A stretch of 64,000 nt of DNA from Mucilaginibacter sp. KACC 22063. GTDB taxonomy: Bacteria > Bacteroidota > Bacteroidia > Sphingobacteriales > Sphingobacteriaceae. Under the pieces are notes generated by a model, which had not been told where the DNA came from, ran no database searches, and saw only the letters and a list, made by a program, of their open reading frames with translations. The position numbers were made by a program, and so were the translations under genes. The stretch's first letter is position 1. Every line of letters begins with the position of its first letter. The stretch is taken from assembly GCF_028736115.1 (NCBI RefSeq), contig NZ_CP117877.1, forward strand, positions 1,550,001 through 1,614,000. Reading direction: 5' to 3'. Shown one piece after another: positions 1-6,571 of this stretch.

Positions 1-1
1 G

Positions 2-1252
2 GTATTTGTAGACCCTGACAAAAAGTTTCAGACCATTGTTGGTTTTGGTGGTGCGCTTACTGATGCCTCTGCGGAAACTTTTTACAAGCTGCCAAAGGAT
101 AAGCAAAAGGAATTAATGACCGCTTATTTTGATAAATCAAAAGGCATTGGCTATACCATGGGGCGTACACACATCCAGAGCAGCGATTTCTCCAGCGATA
201 GCTACTCATATGTTAAAGAAGGTGACGTTGCACTAAAAACCTTTGATATCAGCCATGACGAAAAATACCGCATTCCGTTTATAAAACAGGCTATTGCTAC
301 TGCCGGTAAATTGAACGTGTTTGTGACGCCGTGGAGTCCACCGGCATGGATGAAAACCAATAACAGCATGCTTAAAGGCGGTAAGCTTAAAGAGCAATAT
401 GCACAGCCCTGGGCAAATTTCTATGTGAAATTCATAAAAGCTTATGAGAAAGACGGCATCCCTGTTTGGGGCTTATCTGTACAGAACGAACCAATGGCTA
501 CCCAAACATGGGAGTCATGTATTTACACTGCCGATGATGAACGCGTGTTCATTAAAAAATATTTAGGCCCAACTTTGCAGAAGGAAGGCTTATCCAGCAA
601 AAAGCTGATGGCATGGGATCATAACCGCGACTTATTGTATCAACGTGCCAGTACAGTATTAAGTGACCCGGATGCAGCAAAATATGTTTGGGGTATAGCT
701 TACCACTGGTACGAAACCTGGACAGGTGCCGGAATGAATTTCGATAATGAGCGCCGTGTGGCCGAAGCTTTCCCGGATAAGCACCTGATGTTTACCGAAG
801 GTTGCGTTGAGAAATTTGATTTTGATAAGTTGAAAGACTGGTCGCTGGGTGAGCGTTACGGATATTCGATGATCAATGACCTTAATGCAGGTACTGTTGG
901 CTGGACCGACTGGAATATTTTACTTGATGAAAAAGGTGGCCCTAACCACGTAGGTAATTTCTGCTTTGCACCGATACATGCCGATACCCGTACAGGTGAG
1001 CTGATCTATACCAACTCGTATTACTACATTGGTCAGCTTTCTAAATTTATAAAGCCAGGTGCACGTCGTGTTATCAGCTCTGCCAGCCGCGATAAGCTGA
1101 TCACTACCGCATTTGCTAATCCTGACGGCCGCATTGCCGTGGTTGTTATGAACCAAACCGATAACGAAATTCCATACTTTTTATGGGTAAAAGGAAAAGC
1201 AGCAAAAACAACTGCACTTCCGCACTCAATAGCTACTTTGGTGATTGAGTAA
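2..1252 (+). CDS. GH30 family glycosidase (glucosylceramidase-like), 5' end cut by the window
   Basis: The reading frame is open from base 2, so the true start lies outside the window; the Met at 116 is internal. The stretch before it reads VGFGGALTDASAET, the conserved GFGGALTDA opening of the GH30 (beta/alpha)8 barrel. The proposed acid/base is the Glu of SVQNEP (codon 488-490) and the nucleophile the Glu of MFTEGC (codon 797-799), both in place. The C-terminal part (from about 1020) reads as the GH30 beta domain (YYIGQLSKFIKPGARR). GH30 members cleave beta-glucosyl or beta-1,6-glucan linkages; substrate cannot be told from sequence. A signal peptide would be in the missing part, so export is unknown. 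A strong hairpin follows the stop. Confidence 0.9.
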   Translation, partial: VFVDPDKKFQTIVGFGGALTDASAETFYKLPKDKQKELMTAYFDKSKGIGYTMGRTHIQSSDFSSDSYSYVKEGDVALKTFDISHDEKYRIPFIKQAIATAGKLNVFVTPWSPPAWMKTNNSMLKGGKLKEQYAQPWANFYVKFIKAYEKDGIPVWGLSVQNEPMATQTWESCIYTADDERVFIKKYLGPTLQKEGLSSKKLMAWDHNRDLLYQRASTVLSDPDAAKYVWGIAYHWYETWTGAGMNFDNERRVAEAFPDKHLMFTEGCVEKFDFDKLKDWSLGERYGYSMINDLNAGTVGWTDWNILLDEKGGPNHVGNFCFAPIHADTRTGELIYTNSYYYIGQLSKFIKPGARRVISSASRDKLITTAFANPDGRIAVVVMNQTDNEIPYFLWVKGKAAKTTALPHSIATLVIE

Positions 1253-1272
1253 TAATAGATAACATTAAAACA

Positions 1273-1302
1273 AAGGCCTGTTGCTTTATAGTAACAGGCC
1301 TT
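1273..1302. terminator. Bidirectional hairpin terminator
   Basis: Perfect 10-bp stem AAGGCCTGTT / AACAGGCCTT with a 10-nt loop, between the convergent GH30 gene and the acetyltransferase gene ending at 1308. Confidence 0.8.
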
Positions 1303-1307
1303 ATTTG

Positions 1308-1763
1308 TTAAATCGTTTTTTGAAAGCAGATACTATCGGGCAAGTCGATATAAGGTCCATATTTGGGTATGCTCACATAACCTGACTTTTGATAAAGGCC
1401 AAGGGCTTCGGTCTGCCGGCTGCCTGTTTCGAGTACGGTTGAAGTATAGCCGAGTTCACGCGCCCAGGCTTCTAACTCAGTCAGAATTTTCGCGCTGATC
1501 TTATTCCCTCTGTAAGCCGGTCGAACGTACATCCGTTTTACTTCTACAGTATTGGCATCATAATCTTTAAAGCATCCGCAACCAGCGGGTTCATCGCCAG
1601 CGTAGGCTATCACAACGGTGTCAATTTGTTCAATGATATTATGCTGATCGTAGATATCCATTACTTCGCCGTTACGTTGGCGCAGGTCGGCATCCAGTTC
1701 CTTGATTAATAACCTAAAATCAGCATTATCGCTGGTTGTGCGTTTTAAATAAATATCAATCAT
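1308..1763 (-). CDS. GNAT family N-acetyltransferase
   Basis: 151 aa, the usual size of a single-domain GNAT enzyme that moves an acetyl group from acetyl-CoA to an amine. The acetyl-CoA-binding strand-loop-helix is seen as VKRMYVRPAYRGNKIS (about residues 94-109), followed by the helix AKILTELEAWARELG and the C-terminal ALGLYQKSGY motif typical of the fold. The RGxGIG loop is slightly degenerate (RGNKIS). It is a single gene facing the GH30 gene; its start at 1763 is followed upstream by the end of the anti-sigma gene at 1805. The substrate cannot be told. Confidence 0.85.
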   Translation of the reverse strand: MIDIYLKRTTSDNADFRLLIKELDADLRQRNGEVMDIYDQHNIIEQIDTVVIAYAGDEPAGCGCFKDYDANTVEVKRMYVRPAYRGNKISAKILTELEAWARELGYTSTVLETGSRQTEALGLYQKSGYVSIPKYGPYIDLPDSICFQKTI

Positions 1764-1804
1764 GTTTGTAAGGGTAGTAATCAGCGTAATTCAGCAGGAT
1801 ACAA

Positions 1805-2305
1805 TTATCTTTTTTGAAACTGTTGTATTTGCTGTTTCAAATCTCTGATTTGTTCCTGTGCCTGGCGGTTTTCCAGGTAAAAATAGATCGCAAACCCAAG
1901 GAAGATCTTTCCTAAGATAAATACAGCTGCAAAAACCCAGCGCCATGCCTTATGTATACGCATTTGGTTGCCTGTTGCCTCAACCTCAATAAACTGGTTT
2001 TCGTCGGTAGGCCTGCGCTTGTTTTTATTATTGGTTTGCTTTTCTTGGTAAGGCTCAATCTCAACTTCTGGTAAGTGGATAAGGCCTTGTATATTATCTT
2101 CTATCTTTTCCCAAGCACGTGGCGGAGGCGGTACTGCCGTTTGCTGTGCCAGGTATTCAATATCAAGTTCTATTTCGTTAAGGGCAGATTTTATTTCGGG
2201 ATATTGTTTGGTTAAAGCAAACAACTCTTTGTTTTCCTCCTCGGTTGTGGCCCCAAGTACATAAGCTTCCAGTATTCCGCTATCGATGTATTCCTTAGTA
2301 TTCAC
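1805..2305 (-). CDS. Membrane-anchored anti-sigma-factor-like protein
   Basis: 166 aa. The N-terminus (IDSGILEAYVLGATTEEE, then YPEIKSALNEIE) matches the cytoplasmic part of Bacteroidota RskA-type anti-sigma factors, without a zinc finger. One membrane segment lies at about residues 124-144 (WVFAAVFILGKIFLGFAIYF), followed by a short coiled coil rich in Gln (about 145-165). It lies directly downstream of the sigma-like gene and overlaps its end by 11 bp, the standard order of a sigma/anti-sigma pair. The extracytoplasmic part is too short to be a ligand-binding sensor. The role is inferred from family and order. Confidence 0.7.
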   Translation of the reverse strand: MNTKEYIDSGILEAYVLGATTEEENKELFALTKQYPEIKSALNEIELDIEYLAQQTAVPPPPRAWEKIEDNIQGLIHLPEVEIEPYQEKQTNNKNKRRPTDENQFIEVEATGNQMRIHKAWRWVFAAVFILGKIFLGFAIYFYLENRQAQEQIRDLKQQIQQFQKR

Positions 2306-2756
2306 GCTGCTGTTTAATGATAGTGAAAGCCTCTTTCAGGGTTTTGCGAACCGAATCAATTGTTGTGTTTAACTCTTGGGAAAGTGAGTCTGCTGTTTTA
2401 CCATTGTAATAGATCTCACAAAAAACAAATTTCTGCTTTTCAGACATCATTTCCAAAGTTTTATTGTTGACGCTTAATTTGTTTAAGCGTACATCATTTT
2501 TTGTTGCGTTTAACTGTTCGTTAATCCTATTTTTGGCCAAACGTTGCAGGTAACACCATATGTTCACGCCATCCATTAAAACTTCATGAAGCTTTGATGG
2601 TAACTCACTGAAAATACTGACCAAATGTTGTTCTGCAATCTGATGGTCTTTTACAGATTGTTGGATATAACCCAACAGCATACCAGCGTATCGGTCATAA
2701 ATTTCGCGCACACTTACCGGGGCTGATCGCAAATACGTCTGGTTGTCAGTTTTCAA
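2295..2756 (-). CDS. Sigma-70 family (ECF-like) RNA polymerase sigma factor, divergent
   Basis: 153 aa. The N-terminal half (YDRYAGMLLGYIQQ, then the NRINEQLNATK end of a region-2-like bundle) and the C-terminal helix-turn-helix (EKQKFVFCEIYYNGKTADSL, then TTIDSVRKTLKEA) follow ECF regions 2 and 4. Region 2 is poorly conserved, so promoter specificity may be unusual. The first possible start is TTG at 2756; an in-frame GTG 15 codons further in is an alternative. A TAnnTTTG box (2765 to 2758) abuts the TTG, so either the message starts inside the gene at a later codon or this box is fortuitous. It probably forms an operon with the overlapping anti-sigma gene. Confidence 0.7.
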   Translation of the reverse strand: MKTDNQTYLRSAPVSVREIYDRYAGMLLGYIQQSVKDHQIAEQHLVSIFSELPSKLHEVLMDGVNIWCYLQRLAKNRINEQLNATKNDVRLNKLSVNNKTLEMMSEKQKFVFCEIYYNGKTADSLSQELNTTIDSVRKTLKEAFTIIKQQREY

Positions 2757-2848
2757 GCAAAAATATTATAGGTCGCTTTGTGTAACAAAAGCAGAAATAA
2801 ATTAACTAAAAACTACACAAATAACCAATTTTTTGTGAGAAGAAAAAT

Positions 2849-2862
2849 ATCAACATGTTGAT
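2849..2862. promoter_or_regulatory. Perfect 14-bp palindrome upstream of pxpB (possible operator)
   Basis: ATCAACATGTTGAT is a perfect inverted repeat in the 148-bp divergent gap between the sigma-like gene and pxpB. It is followed by TGTATTTG (2862-2869), one mismatch from the Bacteroidota -7 box TAnnTTTG. Position suggests an operator; the regulator is unknown. Confidence 0.35.
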
Positions 2863-2904
2863 GTATTTGCATAAAATTGTTGTTTGTTATAACTTGAGCT
2901 TCTG

Positions 2905-3651
2905 ATGCAGGATATAGCCATCACCCCTAAGATATATTACCTCAGCGAACAAGCCGTTACGATTGAGTTCGGCACTGCAATGAGCGAAAAATTATTGCGC
3001 TATATTGCAGCAATAAACCGCAACATCCGTCAAAATCCTTTTCCCGGATTTATTGACTCCGTTACTGCCTATACAACGATCAGTATTTTTTATGATCCGC
3101 TTCGGGTGATACAGGTAAACAAAATGGCAGGTGCCGATTGCTTTGAGAAGGTATCGGGTTATCTAAACGATTTATTAAAGCACCCGGTTAAACAGGTAGA
3201 CGATAAAAAGAATATTGTAACTATCCCGGTTTGTTATGGCGGAGAATATGGCCCGGATGTAAATGACATCGCCAAAATGAACAGGCTTACACCAGAGCAG
3301 GTGATCAGTTTTCACAATTCGGCTACATATAAGGTTTATATGATGGGTTTTGCACCGGGCTTTGCCTACCTTGGGGGTATGGATTCCCGGTTAAACAGCC
3401 CCCGTAAAGCCATCCCTGTAAGTGCAATACCGGCAGGTTCAATAGGTATTGCAGGCAGGCAAACAGGGATATATCCTTTCCAAACTCCGGGCGGATGGCA
3501 GATCATAGGGCGTACGCCACTTGTAATGTTTGATGCAAAAAGACCGCAGCCATCAGTGTTGAAGGGCGAAGACACCGTAGTATTTAAACCTATCAGTAAG
3601 GAGGAGTTTGAATTTTTAAGCGAACAGCAGAATGCAGATAGAAATAGTTAA
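2905..3651 (+). CDS. pxpB: 5-oxoprolinase subunit PxpB (KipI family)
   Basis: 248 aa. The KipI-type fold is seen from the start (LSEQAVTIEFG, then NPFPGFIDSVTAYTTISIFYD) to the diagnostic MGFAPGFAYLGGMD and RKAIPVSAIPAGSIGIAGRQTGIYPFQTPGGWQIIGRT region (residues about 148-205). In bacteria PxpA, PxpB and PxpC together hydrolyse 5-oxoproline to glutamate with ATP; PxpB and PxpC are thought to form the activating kinase part. It is the first gene of a five-gene plus-strand run and overlaps pxpC by 20 bp. An anti-kinase role as in Bacillus KipI is less likely because pxpA and pxpC are both here. Confidence 0.93.
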   Translation: MQDIAITPKIYYLSEQAVTIEFGTAMSEKLLRYIAAINRNIRQNPFPGFIDSVTAYTTISIFYDPLRVIQVNKMAGADCFEKVSGYLNDLLKHPVKQVDDKKNIVTIPVCYGGEYGPDVNDIAKMNRLTPEQVISFHNSATYKVYMMGFAPGFAYLGGMDSRLNSPRKAIPVSAIPAGSIGIAGRQTGIYPFQTPGGWQIIGRTPLVMFDAKRPQPSVLKGEDTVVFKPISKEEFEFLSEQQNADRNS

Positions 3652-4624
3652 GGCAGGTTTGCTTTCTACCATTCAGGATCTTGGCCGGCAGGCGCATAGA
3701 TGGCAAGCCGTACCCGTATCTGGTGCAATGGACGTATTAAGTGCACGGTTAGCCAACAAAGCCTTGGGTAATAATGATAACGACGCTGTAATAGAGTTTA
3801 CTTATGCGGGTGCCTCCTTTAAAGCCTTAACCGATATATTAATTGCTTATTGCGGCGACAGTGCTATTTTGACGGTTAATGATCAGGTTATTAAAGCAGA
3901 TCGGGCTGTTTTTATTCCCGCAGGTACTTTAATCAATTTGGATAATAATAATCAGGGGGTACGTACTTATCTTGCAATTGCAGGCGGATGGGATGTGCCG
4001 GATGTTTTAAATAGCAAGAGCACCTACATCACCGCGGCAATAGGCGGTTTAGATGGTCGCTCTTTAAAAAATGGTGATGTATTAACTGCCAATAAAGATT
4101 TAAATAAAGCGACAGCTAAAATATATGATGCGCTAAGCGGCGGGCAGATAAAGTACCTGGAATGGAAAGTGAACCGGTCAATGTTTATTCAGGAGGGCAC
4201 TAAAGATGTAAGGGTTGTTCCCGCGCAGGAATTCACCTGGTTTAATAGTGATTCGCTTTTAGGCTTTCTATCCAAACCTTACCAGCTAAGCCAGCAAAGC
4301 AACCGCATGGGGTACCGTTTAGATGGATGGAAGTTGAATAGACGCACCACAGGTGAGTTACTTTCCACTGCCGTATCACCGGGAACATTACAGGTAAGTC
4401 ATGATGGCAGCTTGATGCTGTTAATGGCCGATTGCCAGACAACCGGGGGGTATCCGCGTATTGCGCAGGTGGCGGCGGTAGACTTGCCCATCTGTGCACA
4501 GTTAAAGCCCGGAGATGCTATATGTTTTCATGAAATTAGCCGCCAGGAGGCTGAGCGGCTTTATATAGAAAGGGAGGAGCAACTGACCCAATTATCTGTT
4601 GCTATCCAAAATAAGTATTTATAG
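3632..4624 (+). CDS. pxpC: 5-oxoprolinase subunit PxpC (KipA / biotin-dependent carboxyltransferase-like)
   Basis: 330 aa, the normal family length. Family landmarks are the opening IVKAGLLSTIQDLGRQAHRW, then PVSGAMDVLSARLANKALGN, the IAGGWDVPDVLNSKSTY loop, SNRMGYRLDG near residue 225 and DCQTTGGYPRIAQVAAVDLP near 270. PxpC shares the cyclophilin-like fold of the carboxyltransferase half of urea amidolyase and works with PxpB in ATP-dependent activation of 5-oxoproline. The ATG lies inside pxpB and its stop is one base before the pxpA start, so translation is probably coupled. Confidence 0.93.
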   Translation: MQIEIVKAGLLSTIQDLGRQAHRWQAVPVSGAMDVLSARLANKALGNNDNDAVIEFTYAGASFKALTDILIAYCGDSAILTVNDQVIKADRAVFIPAGTLINLDNNNQGVRTYLAIAGGWDVPDVLNSKSTYITAAIGGLDGRSLKNGDVLTANKDLNKATAKIYDALSGGQIKYLEWKVNRSMFIQEGTKDVRVVPAQEFTWFNSDSLLGFLSKPYQLSQQSNRMGYRLDGWKLNRRTTGELLSTAVSPGTLQVSHDGSLMLLMADCQTTGGYPRIAQVAAVDLPICAQLKPGDAICFHEISRQEAERLYIEREEQLTQLSVAIQNKYL

Positions 4625-4625
4625 T

Positions 4626-5393
4626 ATGCAAACTATTGACCTGAACTGTGATATGGGCGAGGCATTTGGTAATTACCCGATGCCTAATGATGAGATATTA
4701 ATGGATTATATTACCTCTGCCAATATTGCCTGCGGCTACCATGCAGGAGACCCTGAGGTAATGCAACATACGGTTGCAATGGCCATTAAAAAAAATGTGG
4801 CTATAGGCGCGCATCCGGGCTTGCCTGATTTGCAGGGTTTTGGCCGCCGCGAATTGAGGATCACAGCTAATGAAGCGTACCAGATGACGGTTTACCAGAT
4901 AGGCGCTTTGTACGGTTTTGTAAAAGCCGCAGGCGGAAAGCTGCACCACGTTAAGGCACATGGCGCCCTTTATAATATGGCTGCTAAAGACGCAGCCCTG
5001 GCCAGGGCTATTGTGCAGGCCGTGCATGATTTTGATGCATCTTTAATTTTATATGCGTTAGCAGGCAGCGAAATGATTGCAGCTGCAAAAACAATGGGGC
5101 TGGCCAGTGCTTCTGAAGTATTTGCCGACCGTACCTACCAGGATGATGGTTCGCTTACGCCGCGGTCGCAAGGTAATGCGTTAATTACCGATGAACAGCA
5201 ATCAGTAGCGCAGGTACTGCGTATGGTTAAACAGCAGGAAGTATTAACGGTAAGTAATAAAAGCATATCGCTAAGGGCCGAAACGCTTTGCCTGCATGGC
5301 GACGGCGCACACGCTGTTGAATTTGCTCGTATGATCAGTCAGAAATTGAAAGATGAAGGTGTAATGGTTAAAGCCCCTCAGCAGCATGGCTAA
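4626..5393 (+). CDS. pxpA: 5-oxoprolinase subunit PxpA (LamB/YcsF family)
   Basis: 255 aa from ATG 4626. This start is chosen over an in-frame upstream Met at 4599 because family members begin with IDLNCDMGEAFG and because 4626 follows the pxpC stop after a single base. Metal-site motifs are visible: DLNCDMGE, ANIACGYHAGDP, GAHPGLPDLQGFGRR and HHVKAHGALYN. The C-terminus carries RAETLCLHGDGAHAVEFA, another family signature. PxpA is the subunit that opens the lactam ring of oxoproline to give glutamate. It overlaps the next gene by 8 bp. Confidence 0.95.
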   Translation: MQTIDLNCDMGEAFGNYPMPNDEILMDYITSANIACGYHAGDPEVMQHTVAMAIKKNVAIGAHPGLPDLQGFGRRELRITANEAYQMTVYQIGALYGFVKAAGGKLHHVKAHGALYNMAAKDAALARAIVQAVHDFDASLILYALAGSEMIAAAKTMGLASASEVFADRTYQDDGSLTPRSQGNALITDEQQSVAQVLRMVKQQEVLTVSNKSISLRAETLCLHGDGAHAVEFARMISQKLKDEGVMVKAPQQHG

Positions 5394-6570
5394 AAAGCGT
5401 AACCTTAGCGTATTGCTTGGTGCCGTTTTTCTGATGGCTACTTCAGCCATTGGTCCTGGCTTTTTAACACAAACTGCCGTATTTACTGCGGAGTTAGGAG
5501 CAAGCTTTGGTTTTGTTATTTTGCTTTCGGTTGTTTTAGATGCCATTGCCCAGCTTAATATCTGGCGCATCATTACCATGTCGGGCCAACCCGCACAGGA
5601 CATCGCCAACAGGGTAATGCCCGGCTTAGGTTATTTCATATCATTCCTGGTTTTTTTAGGTGGTTTGGCTTTCAATATTGGCAACATAGCCGGAGCAGGT
5701 TTAGGCTTAAATGTTTTGCTTGGTGTAACTGTATGGCAGGGTGCTATTATGAGTGCTATTATGGCTATCGGTATTTTTATTTATAAAGAAGCTGGTAAAG
5801 CGATGGATTTGTTTGCCAAGTTGCTTGGCGGCTTGAAAATACTGCTGGCGCTTTTTGTGGCTTATATCAGCAAACCGCCACTTGCCGAGGCTGCGGTCAG
5901 GGCAGTTGCACCTACCCATTTTAGTTTTGCCGCAGTGCTCACCATAGTTGGTGGTACGGTTGGCGGATACATCACTTTTGCAGGGGCGCATCGCCTGCTT
6001 GATGCAAAAGTAACCGGACTGCAAAATCTCCCTGCTGTAAACCGTGGCGCTTTAAGTGCTGTAGGTTTAGCGTCGCTAATGCGGGTGCTGCTGTTTATTG
6101 CTGCTTTAGGCGTGGTAAGTGCCGGTGTTAAGTTAGATCCTACAAATCCGGCTGCTTCTGTATTTCAATCGGCAACCGGTGCATGGGGATATAAGCTTTT
6201 TGGACTGGTGATGTGGGCTGCGGGCATTTCGTCGGTAGTTGGGTCAGCGTATACCTCTATCTCTTTTGTAAAGACATTTCATCCTGTCATCTTAAAATAT
6301 AACCGGGAACTGATCATCAGTTTTATCATGATCTCCTGCTGTATATTTTTATTGATCGGTAAGCCTGTAAAAACGTTGATTGCAGTAGGGGCTATAAATG
6401 GTTGTATATTACCTATCTCATTAGGTACTATGCTTTTTGCAGCATATCGTACTAAAATTGTAAATAGCTATAAGCAGCCTGCATGGCTTACTGTAGCAGG
6501 TATAATTGTAGTAGTAACTATGGCGTGGATGAGCTACGGTGCTTTAAAACAAATACTTTTATCAAATTAA
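5386..6570 (+). CDS. Nramp-related transporter of the YcsG type
   Basis: 394 aa, about 11 membrane segments. It aligns with the Nramp/MntH superfamily but lacks its metal-binding signatures: TM1 reads SAIGPGFLTQT where metal carriers have DPGN, and TM6 reads GGTVGGYITFAGAHRLLD where they have the MPH motif. The same kind of protein (YcsG) sits in the Bacillus ycsF-kip operon, so gene order is conserved over phyla. The 8-bp overlap with pxpA and the missing metal site make uptake of 5-oxoproline or a related organic acid a better guess than metal transport. This is an inference, not a known function. Confidence 0.8.
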   Translation: MAKKRNLSVLLGAVFLMATSAIGPGFLTQTAVFTAELGASFGFVILLSVVLDAIAQLNIWRIITMSGQPAQDIANRVMPGLGYFISFLVFLGGLAFNIGNIAGAGLGLNVLLGVTVWQGAIMSAIMAIGIFIYKEAGKAMDLFAKLLGGLKILLALFVAYISKPPLAEAAVRAVAPTHFSFAAVLTIVGGTVGGYITFAGAHRLLDAKVTGLQNLPAVNRGALSAVGLASLMRVLLFIAALGVVSAGVKLDPTNPAASVFQSATGAWGYKLFGLVMWAAGISSVVGSAYTSISFVKTFHPVILKYNRELIISFIMISCCIFLLIGKPVKTLIAVGAINGCILPISLGTMLFAAYRTKIVNSYKQPAWLTVAGIIVVVTMAWMSYGALKQILLSN

Positions 6571-6571
6571 A

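Noticed and set aside
5386..6570. Calling the Nramp homologue a manganese/iron transporter
   Set aside because: The DPGN and MPH metal-binding motifs are absent and the operon context is oxoproline metabolism.
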